Assembly: GCA_950106755.1 (NCBI GenBank)
Contig: OX467086.1
Location: 27,422,001 to 27,486,000, forward strand
DNA from: Climacium dendroides
Taxonomy: Eukaryota; Streptophyta; Bryopsida; Hypnales; Climaciaceae
DNA length: 64,000 nucleotides
Direction of reading: 5' to 3'
Shown here: positions 1 through 12,990 of the stretch, piece by piece
How the letters are laid out: every line of letters starts with the position of its first letter
Position numbering within the stretch: the stretch's first letter is position 1
Program-made: the position numbers and the translations under genes
The notes under the pieces: model-generated
What the model saw: only the letters and a program-made list of their open reading frames with translations
The model's database searches: none
What the model was told of the DNA's origin: nothing

Positions 1-239
1 CAAGCACGAATTACATCCAGAGGTACTGGAATGCTGTGCGGCCGTATACCACTGGAGACGCTTATCAGAACTATATTGATAGGGATATAGCTTTGAGTGC
101 ATACTATGGGTCGAATCTGAATGAGCTTATTGCAGGCAAGAAGAAGTGGGATCCCCAAAATGTTTTTAATTTTCCCCAGAGTATACCCACACAATTAGAA
201 GTGGATGATGCTCAAAGACGTATACAAATTCTTTATTGA
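1..239 (+). CDS. Berberine-bridge-enzyme-like FAD oxidase, C-terminal end (partial)
   Basis: The frame is open from base 3 to a stop at 237-239 and is cut by the left edge, so only about 78 residues are visible. They read as the C-terminal BBE domain: an RYW..VRPY segment, then YQNYIDRDI, an AYYGSN..EL helix, and the closing KKWDPQNVFNFPQSIPT motif that lines the substrate side in FAD-linked oxidases of the BBE/glucooligosaccharide-oxidase family. The family carries FAD on a His (often also a Cys) in the N-terminal domain, which lies outside the window, and oxidises alkaloids, sugars or monolignols, usually in the secretory or wall compartment. The YQNYID form resembles non-angiosperm and microbial-type members, which is inference from memory of the family. 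The substrate cannot be inferred. Confidence 0.8.
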   Translation, partial: STNYIQRYWNAVRPYTTGDAYQNYIDRDIALSAYYGSNLNELIAGKKKWDPQNVFNFPQSIPTQLEVDDAQRRIQILY

Positions 240-299
240 TTGTACTATGAGCCCTCAACAACCGACGCACATTTCAGGCAGCCATTGTGAGAAAATGCC

Positions 300-705
300 A
301 CTTTTAAGGGCAGTGAGGAAAAAAAAATGGAACTAACAGTTGTTTTTTTTCAAAATTCGACTGCACAAATTTGCACAAATTTGCACCGGACTAAGGGATT
401 TGTGAAAAAAAATTCAGAAACTTTGACCTCTCAGATTGAAAGATTGTAATGTTTGAGGTGAGAAAAAAAAGTTTTTCCGACCTTGTCTTACATGGTTAGC
501 AGACTTCAACTCATAAAGTGAGATTTTTGCACATGCTACCCAAGGCTACCTAGGCACCCGATTGGAAAAAAATTACATTCCCACTACACGATACATGTTC
601 ACACCTTGTGTCACACTTTGTGTCAAATTTTGTGAACATCCAACCAAAATACACATGCTACCCAAGTGTCCATTGGACAGTCAATGGGGGATCAGCTTTA
701 GGGGA
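300..705. repeat. Diverged piggyBac-type MITE copy (family A)
   Basis: This stretch between the BBE tail and the demethylase 3' end is similar to 11.56-12.0 kb: shared TTCAGAAACTTTGA, a TAATGTTTGA core, and AAAGTGAGATTTTTG. Its right edge CTTTAGGGGATAA near 693-705 is a one-base variant of the CTTTAGGGGTTAA terminus seen on the better preserved copy at 22.07 kb. The left edge is not clear. No coding sequence is visible. The rest of 240-1766 holds only the probable 3' untranslated part of the demethylase gene and AT-rich spacer. Confidence 0.45.
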
Positions 706-1766
706 TAAGTGACATTTTCAATTTTTGCCCTGGGAGCATTTTGGAAGCAGGCAATCTCTGTTCGTGCCTGTTTGAAGGTGCATTTGAGTGCTAAGGTGAG
801 GTTACAGTCACTATTTAAGTGAAGATTTGTAAGGTGTACAATATTGGGAAGGTAAGTTGTTACAATATGGTAAGTGAAGGTTTGTACTGTACAATAGTGC
901 GGTTGCAGGCACTCTAATATTGTACAATACGTAGTGAAGATCCCACCTGTTGTTTGAAGATCAGCCAAGGACAACCGATTTATCGTTTGGTTCTCTTCAA
1001 AAAGTTCGTTGGAACGATCGCCCACTTTCTACCAAAAGAACTGATATTGGGTGTGTAAAATCCCCAAAGGGTTGAATGGAAGAAAATCAAATGCAGAGCT
1101 TACAAAGGAATCCTGATGTAGCAGTTTAGGGTGAAAAGGTCATGTCCAATAATAATCCATCCAAGGGATCCAGGCCTGTCAAGCCGACTTTCCCGAGCAA
1201 GAACTGGAGCAGAAACGGTGCAGCAGCGCCTGCCGAGTAGGAAGACCGCTTCCAGTGAGGCGCTGAAGATACCCAACTGTCAGGAAGTCCGCAGCCTATG
1301 GTGATGAACTCTGCCCTCAAATTCAGACACATGTGGAAAATTTAGGCAAGCAATGAAAAATCGTAGTAACCTAAGCCATGTGCTAAAAAATTATCAAAGC
1401 TTATTAGCCAAATCACAAGAAAGGCATTGCAAAAAAAATCGTGAATACTTCGTTCCAGTATTCTAGAAAATTACAGATGGACAACAAAATTGGTGAACAT
1501 GATTCTACAGTCCTTTGGACAAAAGCTGCACGAAACACCTTAAAGACTCCAAAGCCCCATTCTTAAATCAACGCCTATAAGAACATATATGAAGGTGACT
1601 ACCTTCTAGATATCTTGACAATTACTGGTTACAGTGGGTAGTGGAAAATTAGTAGAACATTGGATTATGTCTCTTCCCATCTAATCCTGCAGAGAATCTG
1701 CAGCTTCACCGGAGGCAGAAAAAGATTCACTGACAATTGATGATAACACGAGTACAAGAGTATCCT

Positions 1767-4700
1767 TCATGAGCCTGCAAAACACAATCCGAAGTGTATC
1801 AAAGAGAGTGCATTTCTGGAGAGTTCACTATACGGGAGTCTTGTGAGATACAAATAATATTACTTCTAAAAGCACAGGCGAGAGGTTCGTAAAACAAAAA
1901 ACAAAATTGGTTGACAACTCACCATTCCGACATTTTCGTTTCCTTAACGTTCTTCTCCCTTCCTGCTGCACGGGTTCATGATCTGAAGAGTCTTCTGACC
2001 CAAGTTCGATAGGCTCTTCATTCTCTGACTTCGTCTCCTCCCTAAAAAATCCACGTGTCAGAGAATTAAACGGCTTCAGTTTTCACAATGCACGGTTAGG
2101 CTCTCTCACCAGTTACACCATTATGCAAGCCCATCAAGTGCATGCACCGTCATTAGTCCAGCTTTCTTTCTTCTTCCCACAACGAATAGGTCTTCAGAAT
2201 ACGGTAGTAAAATTGACAAATTTGGTTGTGAACTTCGTTGACTTTCTTTAAACAATGAAATAGTTGTTGTATGTTGGAGCTCGTTAGACGTGACACAAGT
2301 TTATACGTTTCCTATAGAGCGAACATCTGCATAACCTTGAGACCTCTTTCCACCGCGCCATTGCAACTTTGATCTTCTTGTATATTTAAAAAAACTATGG
2401 AGGGTCCTTTTCCGGCTTAAATACTCTTCCAAAGTCTCGTCAAGGGTTTCATCCCTGTGGCTTCAGAGAAACACAATTAAACATTAATCGTAGAAGGCAT
2501 GAGTAAAAGAATATTAAGTAGCAGTTTAGTACAAATCAAAATTAGTTCAAATTTACGAGCTTTATGTCGGATAAAAACCATCATGGTCATTAATTACCCT
2601 GTCGACTCTTCCTGGTTAGTTACCGACACAAGTTTTGGTTTCTTATGTTTCTGCCTCTTAATCTCTTTACAAAACTCTTCCAATGTTTCTTCCCTGTGGT
2701 CATTCATTAATGTATTGAACGTTCTGTTTTGGCATCCACAATACTCATAATTCAAAGTCTGAAAAGAGGGAGAATATCTCTGCAATGGCATGCAAATCCT
2801 TAAGCGTTCTTCAAAAGTCTCGAAGTTACTCACTTGGGCCTGTCCAAGTCGTTTAGGTGATCCAATACATGTCTGGCTGTATACAGCATCATTTTCTTCA
2901 CCTGTCGTATCAGGTCATTAGTAAATATTGAACACATAAGTTGGGAACGATGCATCTAAGATCCAGGAAATGATAGAATTGCGACTCAAAAGAGCAGAAC
3001 AGAAGTCAGAAGACTGTAAGAACCTCAAGCTTGTCTTCTTTAGCCCGGTGATCTGTGGGGAGTAGTCGAAACTCCTCCGTCAGGTCCACACATTGGCTCA
3101 CATTCTCAGGAGAAACAAAGTCGAGTGCGACCTTGATACACGACTGCAACCGAATTCCAAAACGTCAAGGCTTAAGATTTCACATTATTGGCCACAACAA
3201 ACAAGAACCTATGATTATAGAATCCGACTCGCACATTCAATGAGACCTGCAATTATTCAGATTCGATCGTGATATCAAAAGAGAACTAAGAAGTTACCTT
3301 TTGATTACGAACTTGATGAGGACATCCAGCTGGGATGAAGACGGCTTCTCCATACGCCTGCTCGAAAGTCCAGGGCTCAATTCCTGCAAGTTATTCAATA
3401 CTGTGACATACTTTGACAAGTAATTGCTCTCAATACTCATTACAGCAAATAGCACACAGCGAATGTAGAAAACGCTGTCAAAATCAGATTGTCAGCTGTT
3501 CCGGGCATTCAAAGGGAAATTAATCACCACTACAACACACGGCTACTGCAACCCAGGTGTGGGCATCCCATACAACTTCAACATTCCACGAAGCACTCTA
3601 GTGTCTCACCGTATTCCTCTTTCAACTGCCTCTTATGCTCAGCATTAAGGAAGAATGTTTGATCGTGAATGGGATGAATAATCTGCAGATCGAAGAATCC
3701 GCATATTAATATAGAATGGGTACAACGTACACCAAAGACCACCTTTAAAATTAATTCACTACTTGTCCAATCGAAGAGTTGAATTGACCAGTTTAATAGT
3801 CCAGAAAGGAAATAAAGTCAAATAATCTGGTCACTGACATGTAAAGATGAGAATTCATGTCAGGAAATTGCACTCACCTCCGGAACAGGCAAAGAATCGA
3901 CATGCAAAAACTCGTGCCAATGCTTATGAAGGTACTCGCGAAGCAACGGCACATCCTCCCGCCGAAATATGTCCCAAAGCGCCCCACCGTATGTTGTTGA
4001 AGTAGTATCATCGCCATTGACTTCTGGTTTCCCAGGGCCACATTCAATTTTGCTATCATTCTCCGTCTTGCAAATACCATTCTCCACTTTGGATTGTTTA
4101 CCACCATTCGGTAACCCATTCACAGTTGACAATTTCACCGGGTCTTTCGCACCGGAGCTCCCAGATGTGCTTGCGATTTCATCTTTCACAGTTATTAATC
4201 TATCCTCATCCTTCGGTATTTTGCGTACATCCATGTCTAAATCAAGTGGTGTCTGTTCCTCTTCTTCAAGAGCAAACTCTTTCTGCTCCTTGGCAGAGAA
4301 GACTTTCTTTTTTCTCCCTCTATTCTCTGTTTTCTTGCCATGGACTCCATAAAAAACCTTGCCTTCCTTGAACTTTTCAAGCGAATTCTTGATTCTGGGC
4401 AACTTATCCTTCGGGAAATTAATCTCTGAAGTATGCGTCAACACATTTACCTGCAATATATCCAGTCAAACAAAATTTAAATTGCAAGACTGTCTAAAAT
4501 TTGCTGTTGGGAAAAGAATCAAGTACCTGTCTAAAAGAAATGAGAGCATGTTGAAACCAAATTCATGCATGAGCAAGACCCTAAAAATTAACTAATTCAT
4601 GTTTAAGAACTTCCGGAGAACAACTAGAGAAAACTTACAGCATCTGACATGTCGCAATGTAACTTGGTGACCGAATCACCCATTCCCAGCTCCTGTCTCC

Positions 4701-7700
4701 ACCCGTAAGCAATATACGTCTTGGGGCCCAAGTCAGGCTTGATGGCCTCTTTGGGCAACTGAGCAGCCAGGTTGAGCATGCCCTTGGTTGGGTCAGTATA
4801 CTCCTGGAAAGGCAACGCCTGGAGAAACTCTGATTCATGCCTTGGAAGGCGTTCCGCAAAGTAATTCGACGGTGGCCAATCCTTCAGTTTCAACATTTCA
4901 GGCCATCCATCCGGTTCATTGTGAAGCCTTCCCTCTTCATAACCCGTGAAGAACTGATGAATGTTGATCTCCACCTGCAAAAGACATCCCAAATACTTAA
5001 GTGAGCATGATTCCTTGAAACAGTACAAGACGTCAATGGGTATGACAGTTACATCAAATACGCCACAACGGATATTGCGAGTGGCCATAGTAGACTATAT
5101 TTGTCAAACTCAGAGTTAAACTATTGACCACCTTAGAAGCTGCAACTAGGTAATCACCTCCTTGAACATAATTATTATGACCACTGCAATTGAACACCCA
5201 CATTATATGGTATGTTCGATGCATTAACCAAGAAAGGAGAACCAGTCTTGCGGAGGGCAACATACCTCACGCCAGTCAAGGCAGTCCAAAGCTTTAACAG
5301 TTTTGGTGTCTTCACTAAACTTGCCCTTAGTAGTCTCTCGAACTGCACGCCACATCACCATGGGATCCCAGCTGAGACCACTAGTGCATTCCAGGACGCC
5401 CCGAACAATAACAGGCTCACCGCGCATCCAATGCCTCTGAAAGTGGCGAAGTCCTTCCTCTTCCACACTCTGCCTGGTTGGGCAGAACAGGTAATTTTCA
5501 CTTGCACCCTTCCTGTTCGCACAAGAACGCAGGTCCTTCATTTCATTTGCAGCCTCTGCCATTTCACAAGTCGCACAATGTGGCACCTCGTTCCACAATT
5601 GCCTTGCACTGTCATAAACCGAGGCAGCATTCTCCACGTCCTGGGTGAGCTTGGCCGTCCAGTCTTGGTCGAAGAGTGTTCGGAGACACAAGGTGGTCTC
5701 ACCGCAACCACCTCTAGCTTTGGGCGGGCATGGTATTGAACCATCTGCATTCACAATCCAAGGTGGCAAAGGTTTCGGCTCTGGCTTTGGTTTCACATCC
5801 ACTTCAGCTCCATTCAAAATCTGAAGGTCATCGTCACTCTCTTCCGCTTGACGTCCTCTCTTTCTCTGCTTTGGAGGGTTTTTCCTCTTCCTGCCTCTCT
5901 TTTTCTTAGCAGTTTTTTCCTCTTCCACCTTCATTTCCTCCATTTCTTCCTCATCTTCCACTTTCACTGCCTCCTTAATGTCTTCCTCCATCGCTTCGTC
6001 CTCCTTCTCTTCCACCTTATTTTGTGCTGATTCAGCCTGCGTTCCGCCAGGCTGAAGTCCACTACGAAGCTCGTGGCAGCAGCGAAGGCAGAGATCGTAT
6101 CCACATTGCTTACAATTTCTGTGGTAGTCAACAATAGATGTGCTGCAATTGTTACTGCACACAACACAATGAGCCAACATACAACATTAATCAACGGTTG
6201 ACAGAAATACTTTGCATGACATGATATGTGCCGGCCCTCGGCGCTAGGCATGTACATCTTGATTTTGAGACAGGTCAAGTGGATTCAATACGCCCTGCCA
6301 CTTACCAATAAAGGCGTTCGTCCATGGACATTGCTGCCCGTTCCACATTCACAGTTGGTGTTCCTGAACCAGTGCAACAGATAAGATTCTCAACACCTCA
6401 GCTTTCAAACATGTCCTCTACTAACCGCAAGGATCACATCGACAGAGCTAGAGTAACGGCGAGAGCACACAAATCAGCATTGAACCTACCAGAGACAACC
6501 TACCAATCTCGCAATTAACTTTACACCAAAAAACACCCGAAAACTTCCTGGACAACATGTGAACGTTTTACTACATGAATAAATCTCAACCACAATGAGA
6601 TAAGCTTCTTCACCATCATTCCATTTACAAGTACTCAACTGGCAGAGTTTGTAGCTTGCCTTGTCTACTGCGTTCGACCTTCAGCTCCTGACGCTGCTCC
6701 GAGTGCAGTCTCTGTAAACACGGTAGTATTTTGTCCAAGCAGTAGAGCAGCAGCTTCCTAGTTTCATCATCAGAAAGGGCTGGTTTTTTCTGCCAAAAGA
6801 GGTCATCACCACACAAGAAAATTATAAAAGTGCAACACTCAAATGGATGTCGATACAAAGAGAACCGCCCATGACCTACTGCAAATGTCCAGGTCATCGT
6901 TCTATAGAGGGGAATGATCTGATTACAAATGAGGTTCCATTTATTACACTAGATCTTTCTTATAACCCTTAGAATAACTCGACTCCCTATTCTGAACTTG
7001 CAGCTAGATTCCATCCTCATGTCCATGCGTATGGGACCTTCATTTGGGTACATGTAAAGGTGCTCACCACAGCAGGCCCACTGCTACGAAGGCATGCCTT
7101 GCAATTGCAGTTCCCGCGACACCATGGGCAGTTCTCAACTACATCTTCGAAAGTCATCAATGGGTACCTAGACAACACAAAGGTCATGAATGTCCCTGGG
7201 AAAAAAGATTCCACAATCTCATATGCTGGATGAGGGATACTACAGAGGTCGAGAAGCACATTTACCAAGTCCTGATGCAATCAGCACAGAAGCGCTTCCG
7301 ACTACAGTTCTTGCAGAAAGCAACTTTCTCTTTCTTGCTGCTCTGACACTGATGGCACATTCGGTAGTCCGTGTACGTTGCCCTCCCCTTTAATACCAGC
7401 AAGACAAGTCATGATCAGGAACTGGAATGAATTATACATTCTCAAGTTGCAACATAGAGAACTCCTCGGAAATGCTCACGATAGTGACAGACAATTCATT
7501 TCACATACCGAGACTGTCCAGCATTTCAATCAAACTGCAACTCTCATTAGTCATAAGTCAAACACTGCATCACCAAAGCAAGCAAACCAACTCTGTGCAA
7601 TACCTAACAAACCCATTCCAGTGCAATACCTAACAAACCAATTCCGGTGCAATACCTATCAAAAAAATATCAGATGCAATACCCAACAGTAGAATGTGCC

Positions 7701-8378
7701 GTGAGGAGAACCCGAGGACTAACCTGTTTCCCATTCTGCGACTTCGGCTGACCGTTTTCGGTATAGTCGAGATCATCCTCATCTTGTGCATCTGCAACCC
7801 GAGATATTCTTTTTCTTTGGGTTTTGGCAGAATCATTGGGATTTTCAGATGCATTCTTCTTTAACGTGGGTTCCTTGACCTTAGGTTCCTTTATTACCTT
7901 AGGCTCTTTTATTCTAGGCTCTTTTACCTTGGGAGTTTTGGGCTCCCTGAACTTAGGAGTCTTGGGCTCCTTTTCCTTGGGAGTCCTGGGAGTCTTATTC
8001 TTCCTGGTATTGTAGTCTCTGTGATATTGACAGTAAATGGAACCTTCAAACGTTTCCTTGGGACATTGCCATTTCTTCCCATCGTTTCGTCGGCAACGTT
8101 TTTCATCACTAGAGAGAGGCATTTTTTCAGAACTGGAGTCCTTTGTCGATGACTTACGTTTTTTGTTGCTGGGAACAGATTCTGATTCTTCTCCCGCAAC
8201 TTTACTGTCCGAACTCTTGGCAGGCGGATCAGCCTGTCCCACTTCAGACACATTGTGCTCCGTTTCGAGCTCACTCTCTTCTTCGCCACTACTGTTGAGC
8301 CTGGGCAAATCTGCAGTTTCCACGCACACTTGCGCCTCTTGATTTACCTGCCGTTGCGGCCTGGGGCGATCCACACCC
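1767..8378 (-). CDS. JmjC histone demethylase, KDM3/IBM1(JMJ25)-type, with WRC and zinc-finger modules
   Basis: I resolve 14 coding exons (minus strand): 7724-8378, 7266-7387, 7068-7167, 6660-6789, 6306-6363, 5266-6154, 4639-4974, 3878-4450, 3610-3682, 3298-3383, 3024-3143, 2834-2901, 1923-2041 and 1767-1774, giving about 1,111 residues to a TGA. Phases join throughout. Order: acidic/Ser-rich N-part; WRC domain ([17 protein letters not shown]); lysine-rich KEPK repeats; RING-like finger ([20 protein letters not shown]); second finger ([22 protein letters not shown]); a Lys/Glu-rich stretch; JmjC. Iron ligands are visible as LHCDM (His, Asp, end of 4639-4974) and the late His of IPAGCPHQV (3298-3383). 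Family members demethylate H3K9me1/2 in the nucleus using Fe(II) and 2-oxoglutarate and keep genes free of silencing. One intron is GC-AG (donor at 6658-6659). The true start codon lies upstream in an exon I could not fix. Confidence 0.9.
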
Positions 8379-10100
8379 CTGTAAATCAAGACGCCAACAA
8401 GCCCTCGTCAGGGGAAGTCTAGAAGAAACACCACAAATCAAGAGTGCAAACACATTTCAAAGCACACTATTAGACAATCAGTAAAAACTGCCAGTCAGAA
8501 AGGCCATGACTCAAGCCCCTTCGGAACGTACAGACATCCTGACATGCTCTGAAATGCAGAGTGTCAGATTATATGCATACTAGACTTGCTGGATCATGTC
8601 ACATACATGGTATCAGCACAGTCACTAAAATTTTTTGCTTCAGTTTGCTTCAGATGAACGTTGGCCTTGTTGCATTTGATCCGCAGGTAGTCCGACCTGG
8701 CATTTGGAGAAACCAACCCGTAAGGAACTCCACATGAAGAAAAAAATTCGTAAAAAATTCTGGTATACGTCAATATACGTTTGTGAGGAGCCACCACCTC
8801 ATCATATCATACACACCAATAGTATAGCTCAACCGAAAGCTGAGCTGCAAGCCCAGGAAACCGTGGGTAGACATAAGAAGAAGATTCTTGGACAGCCAAG
8901 GGAGATGTTTTAGAGAGCAAATCAAAAAACAGTAGAGACGGTATGAACAACTGAACATCACTTCCATGGCGGAGAAAAATAATGTCAGGGCCATTAAGCG
9001 CTTGCAACTGAACAAGCAAGCGTCAAAGTATTAAGGTTTAATAGTCCTGGACTACAGGTTCTGTGCAGATCACCGGGGGCAATTACTTCGATCACGGTCA
9101 TGAATGTGCCAAGAATTTGTTTCTGCCACTATTAGCCTGTGAAGACATATATGTCTTCGAGTTCACAAATCTCTCGCACATGATATCATAGTCAACACAT
9201 AAAACGGAAACTCCGCACAACAGGAGCCCATCCACTCAATAAAAGATGAACATTCAGCCACTCTGCTTCACAACTCAAACCTGACCGCACAGCATTAGGT
9301 TAAAACTTCACGACAGTACAGAAGCAACTCCTGGCGGTGCCAAACTGCACCATGAGACGACCACATGGGAGAAAACCAAGATCTCAACCGTGACCTAACC
9401 CCATGCTCTGCTACAAGGCTGTAAAAGAACACAACCACATTCTCTGTGCGATCACATATTCAACAATCCCGCTCTCCAAGACATGCAACGGAATACTAAT
9501 ATCCTGCAAATGCATCCCCGGCCAATTTTCACATAGCACGATCCTGAGCAATCCAACTCCCCAAAATTGAGCGCTTCATGTCAAGAAACACACATCCCAT
9601 GCACAAGAATGCCCCTACATTTTCGCCAGTCACCCGTTATTCCATCAACAAAACGCGCGCGCACACACAGGCATTTTCGAGAGTCAAGCCAAAAGATACC
9701 AGAAAAAATCAGCAACTCAGAATCTCTCTCAACCTAACGACTCCTATCGCTCCGAACCTTCAATGCCAAGGAATTGAAGCCGCGACTGTCTATGACCCAC
9801 CTTTGCGACAGCAGCAGCAGCGTTGACGATCGAGCGGCCTTCACACCAACAACGCCGGGCTCCCACAACACTGCGCAAAGAACAATAGACGAAGAAGAAG
9901 ACGAAGGAGACTGAAGAGGAAGAAGATGAAGACCGATTCTCGACTGCAAGGTGATGACCTTCCCAAAGCTGGTGATGATGGTGACGCTCATGCAACCAAA
10001 ACTGTGGGACCTGCAAACAAAACAATGAATGAGGACAGACAGACACCTAGTGTCTTTATAAACCACTCCGTCGTCCTCATCCAATCAACTCACGTCTAAT
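8379..10100 (-). other. 5' region of the demethylase gene: upstream intron(s), 5' exon and UTR, unresolved
   Basis: The first resolved coding exon begins at a good acceptor (TTTACAG) and with one base of a split codon, so at least one more coding exon must lie upstream. No exon here stands out by composition. Possible minus-strand splice sites occur near 10013 (TTTGCAG) and 8845 (CTTGCAG), but no Met-containing exon of matching phase could be supported. The start could lie in the GC-richer block at 9.7-10.06 kb. Confidence 0.4.
10054..10062 (-). promoter_or_regulatory. Possible TATA box of the demethylase gene
   Basis: On the minus strand these bases read TTTATAAAG, about 1.7 kb upstream of the first resolved coding exon, in a locally GC-richer block with little repeat content. 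The position fits a transcription start near 10.03 kb. This is a motif match only. Confidence 0.3.
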
Positions 10101-11500
10101 AGGTCTCTTCCACCAACTCCCAACACTCCCAGCTTACTACAACAACAACGAAAAACAACGACACCAGCAGCAAGTGCGAGTGAAGCAAGGTGCCAATTCT
10201 AATTCAAGAACAAGAACCACCATTAGAGACACCAGGGCTCCGAAAGTTCATACTATTGAGTGGAATTCCCGCGTCACGAAAGGGGCGCCCCCAATGAGAT
10301 GCTTGAGTATTATTTTTAGTTTTGGTTTTTGTTGGAAACAACTTTTTGAAATTGATTCAGTACACTTCGGTAAGGTAGTAGTAAGCTTTAGCAACCAGCA
10401 CATCATAATTTTTTTTTGTATTTCTGTTTTCTTCTTTGGTGAATTCAATTTTGCATTTTTATAATAATCATAACACTCGGTTCTTCAGTTAACTTAGCAG
10501 TTGTTACTGGGGAGGTAATCCCCAAAAAAGAGATTCAAAAGTCTGACATTCATAACACTGTTACTAGAGTCTGTCCATCTAACATGATGCACTCTCAGTC
10601 ATGTTTGAAAGTTCGACCAATTCCTGATACATTCATCACCTCCAAGAATCCTAAATGTTTCCCATTCAAAGTCCACCAATGAATGATATGAATGATATGA
10701 ATGAGAGTAAAATTTGTCCGTTGTTTCAGAAATTCTCAAGAGTTATGAGCTGCAATGTTGTACGCAACAAGTAGATGGATTCCTTGGAGAGGGTGTTGGG
10801 ACAGCTTGCGGAGAATGTTGTGATTTGTTCTTCTTTCAAATCAAAGTTTTTGTTCTTATTTTGACACAGATTGTTTGGGTTTGGAATTTGAGCACCATGG
10901 AATAGTTCTGTTGATTTAGTGAGGGTGGATTGGAGGATTCAATTGAAAAGGGTCTATGAATCTATGATGATTTGAAATTTTGGGCTGTTTGATGATGGCC
11001 ATGGAGTGAGATTTTCATACCCATGCGTTGGGTACAATAGTACTGACCACTCATGAGCTGGATCACTGAGATTTTAGCCAATTAATATTTGGTTATTTTT
11101 GTATAAGTGCAAGTCAGGTCAGCTGTGTACAAATCTTCAATTACTGGGGAATTGGATGATATACGCAGATTTTGGATGTTAGATGGGATGAGCATTTGCC
11201 AGGCTGTGTCTTGCGCCGTCACATTGCAATTGTGTAAATTGTGTCGAACTTATGTAACTTATTACTACTTATTAGTGGAGTTGATAGGTTGCTGTGGTTC
11301 AGGCTCTTAACACCAAAAATGTACATGGTATGTCCCATCCAGGATCAATTTCACACATTCTATAACTTCATACCATAACTTAGGTTGATGGGTACGACGA
11401 GAGGAAAATGAAAACACGACTTTGAATGAAGCAAAAGAGGGACCCCAGATATAGATGAGGTAAAATAGTCATATGTGTCCTACTCATGCCATGAGATCCC
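10101..11500. other. Intergenic spacer, no gene seen
   Basis: AT-rich, with only short accidental open frames and no protein motif on either strand. Two direct AATGATATG repeats sit near 10.68 kb. No tRNA-like or terminal-inverted-repeat structure was recognised. Confidence 0.5.
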
Positions 11501-11985
11501 CTAAGACTTCTAAAGGATTGAGGCACATTTTGGCCCAAAAAAATGTCCAAAAGTGACACTTTGAAGGATACTACAAAAAAAACTTTTTTTTTCTAAAATT
11601 CAACTGTACAAACTCTTAGTAGACTACTATAGGAATGGGTGGAAAAAATTTCAGAAACTTTGAGTGCACAAATTGAAATATTATAATGTTTGAAGTCAGA
11701 AAGTTATATTTTTATCTTGCCCAATAGGGTCAACAATGTTAATTCCTCCTAAAGTGAGATTTTTGTACATACCTACCAAAACACCCAAATTGTTCGAAAT
11801 TTGTTAGGCAACATAACTTTTGATTGGGGCATCCAATTGGGATTTTTTTAATAATCCCCAAAAGGATGTGAACATGACCATCTTACATGAAAATTTCAAA
11901 GACATATGTCCATTTATGACTTCATAACCACCTACCTTGAAATTCAAATGTCCCCCAAATGCACATCTTGTCCTCAAGGGGTTAA
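11500..11985. repeat. Diverged piggyBac-type MITE copy (family A)
   Basis: The right edge reads CTCAAGGGGTTAA with TTAA at 11982-11985. The left edge near 11503-11520 has CTTCTAAAGGATTG, a decayed version of the inverted terminus. The interior matches 300-700 (AAATTTCAGAAACTTTGA, TAATGTTTGAAGTCAG, AAAGTGAGATTTTTG). No coding capacity is visible. Confidence 0.5.
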
Positions 11986-12109
11986 ACGACCACTCTTGCA
12001 CCATTTGGTGCTTCATTTCCCATTGGGTGCCTAAAAAACTCCTCAACTTGCTTTGACCTTGTGTCCGTTAATCTCAATCAATCTCGGTGCAACGTAAGCT
12101 TCCGTCTCG

Positions 12110-12960
12110 TACCCTGCATTCCATGGAGTCCCAATTAGAAATCTGGTGCTTTTCAGCTCAGCTCATCCATGAATGCCAAACAGGGGTTCTCAGAAAATTT
12201 GAAGAGATTCCATTCCACTGGTAGAGCCTCCACTGACCTCAACTTATGTTCTCCAAGTTATTGAGTTAGTACTGTAACTTCCCCTTGGCTGAATCTTTCA
12301 AACTGGAGTGGGTATAATGAGTTCAATTTCCCTTCCCAACGCTCAATATTCTCTGGACTCTTGGACTACTGGCTGGCTGTCGCCTGCAGAATGGGAATGA
12401 ATCAGGAATTCTGGCGTGTACCGGTAACTTAACTATTTCTGAACGGAAGCCTGCTGCTAATAAGTTATCGGTGGAACGGAATCACTTAATGATGGCCAGC
12501 TACCGGTTATCCGGGCCAAGGCCTCCTCGCCTCGCCTCGCCTCGCCTACTCAGCTGGGAATTGCCTGCCGTGCCGCAAGTTTGAAACCAGGCAGGCAGGC
12601 ACGCAGCAGCCCTAAAATTGCAATCCTGCCTCTTCGCTTCGTTGAATAGTAAAGCCCATCTCATAAAGCCCCGCCGTCTTTTGCTCCTGCAGCCAGTGAG
12701 TGTCAATCGAACTGAGATATTATTTCCACAGGGACAAAACGGACAGGACTGGACACTTAACTTACAGTAACTGAGTGAACTTCATACTGCACTGTACTGG
12801 ACTGTCGCGGAGGGGGGACAACTTGGGATGTACGGAGTACAATACAGACAGAGCTACTGCCGCTGGATAACTACGGCACCGTTGTGGGAATTGCTAGGCC
12901 ATAACTCAGGTACGCTTCTCTTGTCTTCCGCAGTGGTTTCGCTGTCAATGTCTGCATAAC
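12110..12960 (+). promoter_or_regulatory. GC-rich promoter-like island with possible leader exon
   Basis: This block is clearly richer in G+C than the DNA on either side. It contains four CTCGC pentamers (about 12526-12547) and a good plus-strand splice donor, AACTCAG/GTACGC, near 12909-12910. It looks like the 5' end of a transcription unit, but no coding exon follows in the plus direction for 10 kb, only transposons. It may be a relic promoter, a non-coding RNA leader or an unmethylated gene fragment. The call rests on composition and one splice site. Confidence 0.3.
12526..12547. repeat. CTCGC pentanucleotide microsatellite
   Basis: Four perfect tandem CTCGC units in the GC-rich island. 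Confidence 0.8.
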
Positions 12961-12990
12961 ACTAAGGTTGAGGCAATAGGAGCCGATCAC

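Noticed and set aside
1126..1332. Minus-strand 68-residue frame downstream of the demethylase stop
   Set aside because: Lies in the probable 3' untranslated region and has no recognisable motif.
4126..4371. Plus-strand frames across the demethylase exon at 3.88-4.45 kb
   Set aside because: They are antisense shadows of a well supported JmjC exon.
9900..10100. Plus-strand frame with many acidic residues opposite the demethylase 5' region
   Set aside because: It is short, has no domain, and overlaps the probable 5' leader of the minus-strand gene; the acidic runs come from GAA/GAC simple sequence.
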